The notes beneath the pieces are model-generated. The model was not told where the DNA came from. It made no database searches and saw nothing but the letters and a program-made list of their open reading frames with translations. This document shows positions 34,294 to 46,099 of a DNA stretch of 64,000 nucleotides, piece after piece (the first letter of the stretch is position 1; each line of letters starts with the position of its first letter). The DNA is taken from contig JAQJVL010002222.1 in NCBI GenBank assembly GCA_035578905.1, positions 49,093-113,092 on the forward strand, in the 5' to 3' direction. The DNA comes from Stictocephala bisonia (taxonomy: Eukaryota; Arthropoda; Insecta; Hemiptera; Membracidae). The position numbers and the translations under genes were made by a program.

Positions 34294-36879
34294 TATAGCT
34301 TAATGATATAATTGGTGTTAATGCCTATCACTGATAGAAAATAAGATATTAAAAGTGTTTATTTCATCAGTCAATATACGTGAATGGCTTTAATTATAAC
34401 ATTTTATTTGTAAAGAGAGTTACTCATAAATTATCGAAAGTTGGTCATTAGTGTACATGACTTGGTATACGACTTAATGACTCGATGGCGTGAGACATAT
34501 CGGTGGTAGGGTGCAAGATAACATCATAATATTGATCCAAGACCTACCCTAGATAAAATACGAAAAAATAAAAGTCATTGGGGTTAGGTTCAATAGCACT
34601 TGTGTTCGTGTGATATTTTTAATGTACGTTCTATAAATAGAATCTCTGAACATATAATTACATTTTTTTTTCATATTTATAAGTCATAGTTGCAATATGT
34701 ACAATATAAGTGAATCGTGTGCCATATTTATGTAAAGTTGATCCATTAAAATTCTCTATGCCTTTTTCTTATACAGAAGTTATGTTAAATTATTAATAGC
34801 ATTTTACTGTAAATAACATAATAATTTATTTTTTCATCAATAAACAATAAATAAAATAATTTAATTAATAAAAAATTACAATCTAAAGACGACGATTTTA
34901 ATTATGTTTTGAAACTCAAATTTGCTTTAGCTCAATACATTTTTTTTTACTAGACAGTAGAATAGTTTCAAGTAAACATTTTCCTGTCTAACATGTTCAA
35001 CTTAATAAATAAAAACTAATTAATAATGTTAAATAGATACGCCCTACTTTTATAGTATAAAAAGTAATTACAGATGACAATTTGGTAGAATATTTATGCA
35101 ATGACTATTTAAATACGTAAATTCATATCACTGAATTTAAATTTTGAATCGTTGAATTGTTCACATCAATTCTTAGCTTTTGAAAAAATGTTATTCTTGG
35201 TAGTGTTAACAAAGTATATGCGTACTTTATTAAGATTAGTTAGTTTAGTTTGAAAGGAGTACTACCATAAAGATTTTAAAATGGCCCTTGAGCATTTTTA
35301 TTATTCATTTCTGTGTGCTATTAAAATTCTTCAAATTTAAATTTGTTTCATATTTCTTTGGATTTTAGTAACTAGAGCTTATTGTATTGTGAATTATTGT
35401 AATTACCAATGGAGTTGATGGACGTATGGAAAGTGTGACATTTTACTATTTGAACCATCATAAAACTGTAATTTTACTTAGACAAACATTACCTACCTCA
35501 AAACAGCACAAATAGAAATTATTAAATATGTTCACTATTCATAAACCTTTCGTTCGTCAAAAAATAAATTTATGGGAAAGTTCATATAAAAACAGTATTT
35601 TTTAAATCAAAATATGGTTAAATTGGTACTTGGAGACAAAACATTTAAGAACCCTTTCTTTGTGCGCATCTAAGAAACATGAAGAAAAATTGTGCCAGTT
35701 TCACATTCCTAGATCAGTCAGTGAGTAGGTTAGTCAGTGGTATTTGGCTTATAATTTAATGATAGATAACCTAAATTTGAGGTTAGAACACTATGAGAGT
35801 TTCCTTAGAAATTCATTTATAATAAAATGACAAGGCACTGAAATGCGTAATAGTTCTCATTTTAAAAATATAATATTTACTTATGGTTTTCCTAAAGCAT
35901 ACAAAGAAATAATTTCAGGTGAAATGGGAAATACAGGAAATAATTTAAATTAGTAATCATTATCAAAGTATAATCTTACTAATCGTCATGTAAAGAAAAT
36001 GTTTCCTGTCATTTTCTCTCATTTCAATCTAAAAAAAATTATCTCTAAGTGGAAAACATTAATCAAATACAAAAACTAATGAAAGATTAAAATGTCCCAT
36101 AGGAAGCGCTACAAGTTGTATTTACTATGTATAATTTTAATTCAAACCGATAAAATTACGATATTTGACGAAACATTTCATTTTATTCTTCTAATATTAC
36201 TTTCCTAAACCATATAGCTTGTAATAGTGTTATATATCTTGCCATAAAGTTACTACATAACTGTATTGTTCTTCATGTATGATACTTCGTTACTATGTCT
36301 ATGGCTTTTAACATTTAAATAATTATAATTCGAATCACCATAACCCTTCCTATAAATTCATTAAAATGAAACAAACAATCCAAATTTCTGAATAAATACT
36401 ATCTACACCAAGACTTTAAATTTGGATCGTACATTTAACTCCGCTAAGTAATTATTTTTTAATATTCAACTATACAATTTAATTTATTGTTATGTAATTA
36501 TTCCATTTGCTGCTATGTCATAATGTTATGTATACATCACTTCAATTTCAAAATTATTAAAGCAATTATGGTTCTTCCAGGAGGTGTAAATATGATGCCT
36601 TATTAAACATTGAGGTGGAAACACAAATTTATTTGTTAATTGATGATTTATGTTCGTGTATGATCAAAATAGGGGAATATCTGCAGCTGTAGGAATCAGT
36701 GGTGGCTAGAATCGATGATTTTTTTCATATCCAGCAATAATTCAACACACAGAATGATGATGATGTATTCGTAGTAATTCAATTTGTTGATTAGTTATTT
36801 TTTCATATATTTCAAAGGAGAGCAAAGCAATATTCAATATTAGACCAAATTAGGTAGGCTGTTTAGATTGTGACCTACT
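34294..36879. other. Long AT-rich non-coding stretch
   Basis: No frame of 60 codons or more, no recognised repeat and no RNA gene over about 2.6 kb. This is the emptiest part of the window. Confidence 0.5.
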
Positions 36880-37060
36880 GAAAGCACTGGTATGAGAGAG
36901 ATAAGCTGAGTGGTAGGAGTGGGAGAGATAAATTCTTTCCCCTACTGTTTCATTGCATTAATGTTGTCGTGCAAACTAAGTACTCGTTAGGCCGCGGCTG
37001 GCAACTAAGTAGCAAGTCCTACCCACTAGATCTTCATCAGCAGAGGCGATTGGTTGGTTT
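36880..37060 (+). repeat. R4 repeat, copy 2
   Basis: CCTACTGAAAGCACTGG, GTGGTAGGAGTGGGAGAGAT, AGTAGCAAGTCC and CGATTGGTTGGTTTG align in order with 10788-10970. Confidence 0.45.
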
Positions 37061-38527
37061 GATCAATAATAACGAATAAATTAGAACGATTATTTAAACC
37101 AATACTACTATAAAGCCAATAAAAAGTCGTGATAACAAAGATACAATAAATAATAGTATAAACAGAAATAATAATGAAAATAATTAGGACTAAGAACAAT
37201 TGAAGTTGAAGACCCACCGTAGATTATAAGCAGTAGTTAGTCATGATATAAGGTGGCGAAGCGGTGAAACGATGCCCCTACACTGCTGAAACCCATATAT
37301 GCACTAACTATATTATGCAGTTCACAACATGTCTGGTCAAATTACAGAGGGAAACGTTAGTAAAAATTACGTAGAAAAGAGTATGTGCTATATTATCCTA
37401 ACCTCAAATCACCATAAACCACTCAGAAGACTACCATATCTCAAGGGTTACGTGCTGGTAAAGAAAAGAAGTTTGTTAAAATTACTAAAAATTAAGTTCA
37501 GAAGACTTATCATATTTATCTTTAGCGTTTATCTTATTTCTATACATTTTATGCTCTTTTATCAGATCTTCAGCATATTCCTTTAAAATCACCAGTAACG
37601 TTCTAAATGCAAGTTGGTTAGGTAATAACACTTCTATAAAGGTTTCCTTGTAGAAGCAGTGTGAATATTTATAGCGTTTAAGAATGTTGCTCTTGAGTTC
37701 CTCTCTTAGTTCCTTTCTTTCAAAGTAAGTTCATTTAAACATTCTAAAGAAGTTCCTACTGGCGTCCATTTTTAATTAACTGAAATAATAAGATCTTCGA
37801 AACAATTTTATTTTGTTGTTTTGGTTGATAAAAATTACTGAAATCGGTGTCTAAGAATTCAGATTATCACCCGTGAGAATTTAAAAAAATCTCAGGTCCA
37901 TTTTCATTTACCCAGATCAGACATTAAATACAATGATAATTAATTTTAAATCGTCATTAAATTAGATATATATTGACTATTACGTCATTGTATATCCAAA
38001 TTAAAATGCCTAGTTATAATTAAATAAAGTTCCTGTAGGATCTTAATAATAAATTTTGATTTTATTGTTTTTACGAAAAAAATACACAAAATGTTTAGAA
38101 CTATACGTAATTATAAATGAACCTGATTATTTCTAAGTACTCATTACCTAGAAATACTCTCAATGAATTGTTTAAAATGCTGGAAAATTACTAAGGGCTA
38201 ATTAACTATCGATTTGAAAACATGGCATTGAAGCTTTTTAACAGTCTAGTTTTAATAACCCTTACGTAGAATTGTTGTTTGATTAAACATAACGGAGCGT
38301 ATTTTATATCCAATTAAGTCAAGGTCGTTACCATAAGTATTTACTTAATCAGCAAATATTAATTAGTTTGAGGTAAGTTACTTAATGAATAGTATTAAAG
38401 TGGATAGTTATTAGTCAATTTTTCAAAATTATTTAGTATAAACTATTTATTTAATTCATTCAATGTAGTCGGTTTGATAACAGACTGAACCATTGGTTTT
38501 TATTTTTAATTAAAGCTCATAAACTAC
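37061..38527. other. AT-rich non-coding stretch
   Basis: Frames at 37026-37217 and 37329-37586 lack recognisable motifs. AAGTTCATTTAAACATTC at 37728 repeats the word at 11341. Confidence 0.4.
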
Positions 38528-39363
38528 GACAAACCGGGTAAAATGGTGGTATTATATAGAACAGAGGCCTTGTAGATTTATTTGCGGAATTTGTTTTCAT
38601 AGTAGATACCAATTTTTTTTAGTGGTCAAGTGGGAAAATTTCAAAAATGAGGAGAAATGGAATTTATTTTTTCCCGTAAATATAGTAATGGGGAATCAAA
38701 CTGTTTGGAATTTTGTCCTAATGGACAAGGTTTTTACAATCGAACCATTATTAAACCATTATTATCACTGGAAATGTGCCGATTTCAGTAAGGTTACATT
38801 CTGATAGGATAGGGATGTGTTGGATATTGATAGGTTACGTTATGTTAGGTTTGTTACATTTGTTAGGTTAACCTAACCTAACCAAACCCAAAATAACCTA
38901 AACAAACCTAACAACGTAATATAACTTAAAATAACTTACCCAAACCTACACAAACCTAATATAACCCAAAAAACATAAACTAATCTGACATAACCTAACA
39001 AAACGTCTAACCAAACGTAACATAACCTAATATAACAATGCCCAACATACCCCATCATATCAGAACGCAACCTTACTGAAATCGGCACATTTCCAGTGAT
39101 AACGTGTTTAATAATGGTTCGATTGTAAAAAAAACCTTGACCATATTCATGATCGAAGTTTCACACAATTGTACCCATATCGCTTTATTTATGAAAATAA
39201 ATATTTTTCCATTTCTCCTCGTTATCGTAATTTTTACTGCTTTTCCGCTTAAAAAAACATAATAGTCTTGTATCTTAAGTATTTACCTACAATGGGGAAT
39301 AATTTCAGCCAAAAAATTGGCAACACCCTTGTTCTATATAATCACCAAAATGACAAATAGTCC
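38528..39363. mobile_element. Foldback element with TTAGG-like sequence at its centre
   Basis: Outer blocks pair (ATTATATAGAACA at about 38551 with TGTTCTATATAAT at about 39330). Inner blocks pair strongly: ACAATCGAACCATTATTAAA with its complement, and CTGGAAATGTGCCGATTTCA with its complement at about 39078-39097. The arms run about 250-330 bases. The centre (about 38820-39030) is made of diverged TTAGG/CCTAA-like pentamers (GTTAGGTTAACCTAACC at the turn). No transposase. The open frame at 38622-38804 lies in the left arm and is not a gene. Confidence 0.75.
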
Positions 39364-40020
39364 AGCTACTTAAGTCACTACATTAAATGTTTTCATAAAT
39401 CCTATACACGTATTACTTATGATCAATATGTTTACTTTAGAATTTGTGCTGAAATTGCATAGGCGATATTTATTAAAATAGACAAATGAAAAAAAAACGT
39501 ATTTCTATAATCTCACAAATATTATTAATAATAACACGTACTAATGGAATTATAGTTTTATCTAGGGAAATCCATATTTTATTAATTTAAATGAAATGTA
39601 TTTAAATCATTTGAAGCCTCTCTGAATATTTAATAAATCTGTATTGAACAAAAACCAACATATGTTTAGAAATATTAATAACTGAACTCATAAATTGGTA
39701 TTGAAATTTTTATTAATGTCAATACAAAAATCATCGGTGCAATTCCAGAGGGATTTACTTCAAATTAATAATAAACAATATTAGTTTACAACACAGAGCA
39801 GATGATAAAAGTTATTATTGAAATGTAATTGTAATGAGTTCGTTGTTTTCAATGTTTAAAGCCTTCAAACCAATGAATTATTTATTGGGAAATTGCTCAT
39901 TAATTTATGGGAAAATATTTGTTTCGCTGTCTTGTTTGGTTGTAAGTATAAATTATTCGTATTTTTAGTGATGTGAATTGTTATTATGAACAATATATTA
40001 ATTACTTGCCAATAATAACT
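39364..40020. other. AT-rich non-coding stretch
   Basis: Nothing recognised. Confidence 0.4.
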
Positions 40021-40073
40021 AAACGAGTATAAATACAGCTTGTATTAACATAAAGCTGTATTTATACTCGTTT
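40021..40073. other. Perfect 21-bp hairpin
   Basis: 40021-40041 is the exact reverse complement of 40053-40073 (AAACGAGTATAAATACAGCT at the left arm), with an 11-base loop. A third partial copy (ACTGTATTTATAC) follows at 40084. Confidence 0.85.
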
Positions 40074-41130
40074 ATTTAAATAAACTGTATTTATACATAA
40101 AATAGAATATTATATTCGTTTGAATAATTAGATTGAAACAATGTAATATAAATAATGATTTTAAAAAATAGCCCCTCGTTTAAAAACATTGTATTAATAT
40201 ATTTTTAGTGTATTTTAACAGTGTAACTATGTAACAATCATAGTTGTTTTCATAGAATGTTATGTATCATTACTCTATATTATAAGAAATTCAATATTAC
40301 TTTCTGTCTTTAAATATTATTAATATTTTTCAAAACTAACACACTGGATAGCTCTGAACTCTGATATTCTTTTTATTAGTGTTGTCCCAGATAAACATGT
40401 GATTATAAAAATATTCTAAGTGTTGTCCAATCTACCTTGGTTACGTCACAGCTTTTTGTTCTTTTTAGAACGAACGCTTTAACAGACGTGAAATGTTGTA
40501 CATAAGTTTTATATAATTCCCTAGTGTTACAGGTCACAGAAAATGTTGTGTATAAATTATTTTCACATGTAACGTCTTCAACGATTTTTAAAATGTATCA
40601 AAATACTCCTTAGATACCTGATTTAAGTCTTCTATGGAGTTTGGGAATTCAAATTCCACTAAATAACGCTGCATTTTTAGTAAACAGTTTTGAGTACCTT
40701 ATGTAGTTTTACTTGCCTTCAACATCAGATGTATTAATTTACTTTTCTTGGATCTATTTTTGTGCCATGACCTATAACACCATAGTTCTTAATTTAATTA
40801 CTGTTTTAATTTTAAAATTACTATAATAAGTATGCAACTTGTTGGTCAAAATTGTATGGAAGAATGTTTAAAATAAACAATAGAAAAATAACTAAAATGT
40901 GAAAAGAAAAAAAAAACAGATATACTTGTTATTTAGTAATTTTTTGCCGATTGCTCTCATTTTAGAACCAAACATTATATATGCTTCTTTATATAAAAAA
41001 AACCGTGTTACCTTGTAACATATTGAGCACGGATGTGCTCAAATTTTACGTGTGAAATACCTACGGCGTAGTTTGCACGTGAGTGAAATGGCTGCTGGGT
41101 GGAACAGCAAACATTATTCATTATTCAATT
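40074..41130. other. AT-rich non-coding stretch
   Basis: No feature seen. 41030-41110 is slightly less AT-rich without an interpretable frame. Confidence 0.4.
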
Positions 41131-41448
41131 CTAAGACGCCGATCGTAGAGATATGGGCGAATATGAAGGGTGAATGAGTGTGATGAGTGTAGATGAACGA
41201 GTGCAGTCATTGTTACTATCTGAGTTTGATAGTAACGAAAGGACTATTTAGTAATACCCAATAGTCAGGGCAACTATGTGACCTACACCTTCACGTGAAA
41301 TACGAATTAGGTAGTGTTGGTCTGATTTTCAGCTAACTAACAAGTTTAACACTCAGTTCTCTTCTCTACACAACATCCTGAACCTTGATTACCATCCAAC
41401 ATGGCCACCCCAGACTTCTCTATTAGTGTCTAAGTCGATGGCAACCAA
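41131..41448 (-). repeat. R1 dispersed repeat, copy G
   Basis: Reverse complement of R1 with the SINE-type 3' end (GACGCCGATCGTAGAG, GAGTGTGATGAGTGTAGATG), then CTGATTTTCAGCTAA, CTACACAACATCC and CACCCCAGACTTCTC. It stops at GATGGCAACCA, lacking the R1 5' end, and abuts an R5 copy. Confidence 0.8.
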
Positions 41449-41700
41449 AATCAAATAAACACAAAAATACTGTTCTTATTCCTGTAGTTACGACTCCAGC
41501 TTATTGGTGGTAAGTAGTTCGGTTACTATTTAGCTGACATTTTGCATGTGATTGATATATTTAGTCCAGCTGGATACACCCGTGTGACGTCATGGTTTAC
41601 TGAGCAGCCTTGTCATGATGTTTACCGTATATCTTATACTATAAAACGAGCAAGGAATTGTATGTATCTTTATATGTACCTATTTCCAGTCATTTTATTT
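41449..41700 (+). repeat. R5 repeat, copy 2
   Basis: CAAATAAACACAAAAATACT, GACTCCAGCTTATTGG, TTACTATTTAGCTGA and GTGTGACGTCATGG parallel 4376-4640. An open frame at 41542-41829 runs through it without protein features. Confidence 0.5.
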
Positions 41701-41828
41701 CAAAAACGGCTTCACCAATTTTCTTCGTACTTTGTCTATAAACAGGTTTTCTACCTCAGGAATCCAATGGATTTGGTGACAATTTTGAGAAAACTCATTT
41801 TCTATGAGTTTTCACGATTCCAAAAGTA

Positions 41829-41862
41829 AATGGGTGGGTGGGTGGGTCAATACCACTGTTTA
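41829..41862 (+). repeat. Single 36-bp-family unit with perfect G-quadruplex motif
   Basis: GGGTGGGTGGGTGGG at 41832-41846, followed by TCAATACCACTG, matches the unit arrayed at 46.1 kb. Confidence 0.75.
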
Positions 41863-42150
41863 ATGTTTACTATTTACTATTTCAACATGTGAGTTATGAT
41901 TTTAATTTTTTTTTTTAGTAACACATGTTTTTCTGAATCTGTTAAAATGTAAACAAACCAAATATTATTGTATTTTTCTTACCTATGTCTAATATACGCA
42001 ATTCAGTTATTCTCGAACTTTATTCCATTTTTATTATAATAGCAACGCACCGCAACGCATATTTATGGTCCTTCGAGCCGGATTACAGCAAGTAAGATAA
42101 ATTTACAGTTCATTGATAACTTCAGTTCAGTGTATTTTAACTTTTTCTTA
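41863..42150. other. Upstream flank of the palindrome
   Basis: AT-rich, then GCAACGCACCGCAACGCA and TGGTCCTTCGAGCCGG at 42044-42080, words of transposon type. CTTTTTCTTAG at 42141-42151 resembles a splice acceptor. Confidence 0.35.
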
Positions 42151-42151
42151 G

Positions 42152-42614
42152 ATGCCAGGCGGACGTCTTCAAAAACGACGCAAGTTTAATTTTAATAAAA
42201 ATGAGCCACCAATACCGAATTTAAATGAAGCCCAAGATACTGAAACATGCTATGAAGCTGAAATTTAAAATACAGATCTTGATTCAAATAATGAAACAAA
42301 TCTTATGACTTGTAATAATACTTTGCAAACAACTTCTACAAATAATTCTGGAAATACATTACAAACTTCTAGCAACTTTCTTAATTACGATTTGCCATCA
42401 ACCTCGGAGGTAACACCGAGGTTGATGGCAAATCTTAATTAAGAAAGTTGCTAGAAGTTTGTAAGGTATTTCCAGAATTATTTGTAGAAGTTGTTTGCAA
42501 AGTATTATTACAAATCATAAGATTTGTTTCTTTGTTTGAATCAAGATCTGTATTTTCAATTTCAGCTTCATAGCATGTTTCAGTATCTTGGGATTCATTT
42601 AAATTCGGTATTGG
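42152..42614. repeat. Near-perfect palindrome of coding-like sequence, 199-bp arms
   Basis: 42209-42407 and 42416-42614 are reverse complements with 7 mismatches in 199 positions and an 8-base spacer. The left arm continues a plus-strand frame that starts ATG at 42152 (MPGGRLQKRRKFNFNKNEPP, then NLNEAQDTETCYEAEI) and hits a TAA. At the matching site the right arm is open (GAAATTGAAAAT), but it has its own TAA further on where the left arm is open. So each arm is broken at a different place. It looks like the N-terminal part of an unidentified, probably transposon-encoded protein, duplicated in inverted orientation. The product is not recognised. Confidence 0.85.
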
Positions 42615-42739
42615 AAGTCAGCGATTAGATGATATGAACCCGATCGGAGATCGGCTTTCCTGGTACTTCTAGCATAGATCAATCATAATATGACCTTAGT
42701 TATCGTGTAAGAACCCAACGGTAACCGCGTACGGCCTAC

Positions 42740-42784
42740 TTTGGACGGGATAAGTTTGTTTACGATTCGTTGCCATGGCAACCA
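42740..42784 (+). repeat. R8 repeat, copy 4, with perfect X-box palindrome
   Basis: TGTTTAC at 42757-42763, a 5-base spacer, then GTTGCCATGGCAAC at 42769-42782, a perfect symmetric RFX X-box consensus. The minus-strand frame at 42683-42904 is chance. Confidence 0.6.
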
Positions 42785-42789
42785 GCGGC

Positions 42790-43430
42790 TGTAAAACTGC
42801 CATCCACACCACCTGAACACGTGCACCTGACCTGTTAAATACACATCAATAAGTGTGATGTATGTACCCATTGCGTGCGTCTTGTTACCATTTACTAAAC
42901 ACACACAATCACCTTACCGTAGAGTTATATACTCGTAGGTTTGTACATATAACTTTATTTTTAAAAATTCAAACTTTGAGAAGTCACCTTGTCAATTACT
43001 TAGTTTGATTTAGTATAATGTCTGTGTTATTTATAGTAATTAGTGCGTCATTTTTAGAAAACTCGACCTTATTTTAGATTCTATTTTATGCACAGTCAAT
43101 TTTGGCAGACTTTCCTATTTTGGAAGACTTCAGCATTTAATTTGTATGCTTGCTGCCTTTATGCATTGTATTATATAATACACACCACGATCTTTTTTTC
43201 TGTTTCTAAAACACCTTTTCTTTGTTAAGATCATAAATATTTCGTGACGGAAATATTGTAAATCCCTAAAACGATTTTTTTTCACCAGCAGTTTTTATAC
43301 ACCTACCAGATTATTCAACACATTCTTGGTTCCACAATTGTGGTCTTTTAGTAATATGTTCATGAATTCAAATGTAAGAAACAACTTATGTAACGCTATT
43401 ATGCAACCATACAAGTATTCTTTTATTATT
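42790..43430. other. AT-rich non-coding stretch
   Basis: TTTCGTGACGGAAATATTG at 43240 resembles TTTCGTGATGGAAATATTC at 45819, so the R9 duplication may begin here in patches. Confidence 0.4.
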
Positions 43431-43432
43431 TT

Positions 43433-43640
43433 TTTTAACATGTTTATATTTTATTCCTTCCAAATTACAAAAGTCTAAAATACAAAAGTAAAGATACAAA
43501 ACTTAATATCTTATATGTAACAAATACATTAATCTCTACATTAAAAATAGCCTTAAAATCGATGCCTAAACAATGCTTAAAAACATTCATTAGAAAACTA
43601 AACAATTTTTTTACAGAAATTAGCTTACATGGTCCACTTT
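43433..43640. repeat. R9 duplicated segment, copy 1
   Basis: Aligns with 46417-46600 over about 180 bases: TACAAAAGTAAAGATACA, ACATTAAAAATAGCCTTAAA, ATCGATGCCTAAACAATGCT, AGAAAACTAAACAATTTTTT and a final CTTACRTGGTCCAC. Confidence 0.8.
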
Positions 43641-43644
43641 ATGT

Positions 43645-43980
43645 GTGGGTAGATCGTAGATATAAGTGAATATTTAGGGCAAGAATGAGGGTGATGAGTG
43701 TAGTCATTGTTACTAAGGTCGACTGATCCTTAGAAAGAGCCAGATCAGCTTAGGGCACTACAGCTTTACGTGGAATCCAAACCACGTAGTATTGGACTGA
43801 TTTTAAGTTAACTGACAACCTTGTAATCAGGCCTCAACCTTACATAACATCCGGCTCCTGACTACCACCCAAAAAAGACACCCCAGATTTCTCTTCCAGT
43901 TTAAGACCGTGTAGAACCCATCGCTTACGACACTTATTCCTCAAGTAGCTGGATTACAGCACTGCGCCATTAGTGCCGAC
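43645..43980 (-). repeat. R1 dispersed repeat, copy H
   Basis: Reverse complement with the SINE-type 3' end (GATGAGTGTAGTCATTGTTA), GTGGAATCCAAACCACGTAG, CACCCCAGATTTCTC and the complete 5' end (TCAAGTAGCTGGATTACAGC, ACTGCGCCATTAGTGC). Confidence 0.85.
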
Positions 43981-43984
43981 AGTG

Positions 43985-44559
43985 TATTGTAATATATTGT
44001 GTTGTTTACCTTACAAAGAAGTATAGTAATAACATATCTGAAGAGTTTAATCCCTGGGCATGAAATATCGAGCCATAAAAACATATAACAATAAAATACA
44101 AGATGAAGACTTTTTCAGATGTATGGCTTTCTCTGTTATTAGAAATACTCAAGAATATCTCCTGGGCGTTTGTATTAAGTTTCACGACAAGGAAAGCAGT
44201 AAATCCTTGTTAACAGAACCTTTTGAGAAATCCGAACGTGCAAAGTAAGCCCTTACACCTGGGTAGATGTTTAATGTTGTTCTTCAACAATAATTAATTA
44301 TTTATTCATTTACTGTTCAAATTATCATTACAAGTTTTTTATTACTAATTTACTATTAATAATTCGATTATTAATTGATATGTAACTATATTTATAAATC
44401 TACATTTAGTTATATATCTATTTATATTAGTTTCTTCTAAATCATCAATAGAAAAATGTTATTGCTAAAACTGATTATGAGAAGAATTTTCATAACAAGT
44501 TTGAAAGTAGTTAGTAGCTTCTTAATACTATTTTTCATGTTGCTATAATTCCAAAACGA

Positions 44560-44560
<1 letters not shown>
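43985..44560. other. Non-coding stretch with an unexplained small frame
   Basis: A 62-codon frame at 44060-44248 (QDEDFFRCMAFSVIR...) is slightly more protein-like than its neighbours, and GCAAAGTAAGC follows at 44239, but I see no acceptor or family match. Not called as a gene. Confidence 0.3.

Positions 44561-44610
<50 letters not shown>
44561..44610. repeat. (TA)n microsatellite
   Basis: 25 uninterrupted TA dinucleotides. Confidence 0.95.
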
Positions 44611-44611
<1 letters not shown>

Positions 44612-44726
44612 TGGTGGTTTTATAGATATTAGGTATATATAGCGTATGGTTTTCTTTAACTTCCAATTTTTTTTATAAATAAAAATGTTAAAGTCATCTC
44701 CTGTCACAAAGCTAAATACAATCAAA

Positions 44727-45335
44727 CAAGTCATTTAAGACCCGCCTCACTGATTCTATTTATGCATCCGTAAAACAGCGCAAGGGACACTCTGAAACTA
44801 TGTGATCCATTGTTTGTATTACACTCTGCAATCACGTTACTGATCTACTTACTGTCAATCCCCAATTGTATTTCCAGTAGTTACATCTTCACTCCAGTTC
44901 GAAACTGATTCAACAGTGTCAACTCCTTACAAGGGAGGTTCATCCCACCTACAGGTATTGACGGATCTTTAACAAGGAACTTATTTCGTCTATCAAACTG
45001 TTCCACGCTATGGTCCATCTACTATTGGGCGAGAAATTTGATCTGCTCAACTGGAAAGCAGTGCGTAATGGTGGATTTTGAGATTTCAAGGGACCGTTCT
45101 GAAGTGGGAGATCCAGGGTAATGGGGAGGTGTCAGGCATTTCAGATCTGATTGAAATCTTTACGTAGTGCCTCCAGACATCTTATCTCTGGAGGAGCTGT
45201 ATTGCACAGCACCGGGAGCCAAGGTAGTGAAGTTGCCATGGGAATGCCACTTAGAGCTCTCATGGCTCTATTAAGTTGGATATTTATCGCTTTTGTATAT
45301 GCGCTATTTAGCAATTTGTCCTCGTCCAAAACAAG
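44727..45335 (-). mobile_element. Non-LTR retrotransposon, RT C-terminal region, decayed
   Basis: The minus strand reads LNRAMRALSGIPMATSLPWL and PVLCNTAPPEIRCLEALRK (open frame 45141-45329). After stops and frameshifts it continues VGGMNLPCKELTLLNQFRTG and NNGSHSFRVSLALFYG; in a shifted frame the latter reads QTMDHIVSECPL. This is the thumb/C-terminal portion of an arthropod non-LTR RT and its terminal Cys/His segment. It is a diverged relative of 8640-9225. Confidence 0.8.
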
Positions 45336-46085
45336 TGATCTTCACACAAAACAATATTTGAATAAATTCGTGTCGTGGGACTTCGTTTGTTTAGTAAAGA
45401 AGTTAAATAATACATTACTAATAACTTGTAAGTTAATTCTTATCTTTTATTGTTTTTATTATACAATTTGACAATGTATATGTAAAAATCCTATATGTAA
45501 AAAACCAAATGGAACAATATAAAACGGATTGGGTATAAATAAGTTACTTATAAGTGAAATTCTTTTTTTATACACACAAAAGTACTTGAAAATAGAGTTT
45601 GCGCAATTATAGTCTATAATTACTTGATAAGGAATGAATGCAGTAATAATGATTAGATTAGGAATAGTGTTTTTCGTATTTTACAATAGTTTTCATTGTA
45701 AACATCTTTTTAATGTAATAAAATAATAATATTTCTATCTGTATACATAAAGTACTTCTTAAACATACATACTATACTGTTTGTAAACAACTTTTTTTTT
45801 TTAATACAATAACAATTTCGTGATGGAAATATTCAAAATCCAAAAAATGGAAAAAATGATACCGAGAATCTTTTATATATTTATTAAAATATTTAACGCA
45901 CTGTTGGCAACAGTTGTTGGTATTTTGGTAATACGTCAAAGAATTACTTGATGGATAAAAGTTAGGGCCTAATAGATCGTTAATGTCACGCCAGGTGGTT
46001 ATAGTTATAGCAAGTACTTAAGTTTATGCATATTGTATTAGTTAATGTATTCGAATTGTAAAAAAAACCTACGTGACGTTATTAA
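45336..46085. other. AT-rich non-coding stretch
   Basis: The plus-strand frame at 45151-45471 is the antisense of the RT remnant running into AT-rich sequence, not a gene. Nothing else recognised. Confidence 0.4.
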
Positions 46086-46099
46086 TCAGTTACCCACTA

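Noticed and set aside
42683..42904. 73-codon frame over the R8 copy 4
   Set aside because: Antisense of a dispersed repeat; no recognisable motif.
44060..44248. 62-codon frame that looks somewhat protein-like
   Set aside because: Donor-like sequence follows, but there is no acceptor, no family resemblance, and the frame length is expected by chance in this window.
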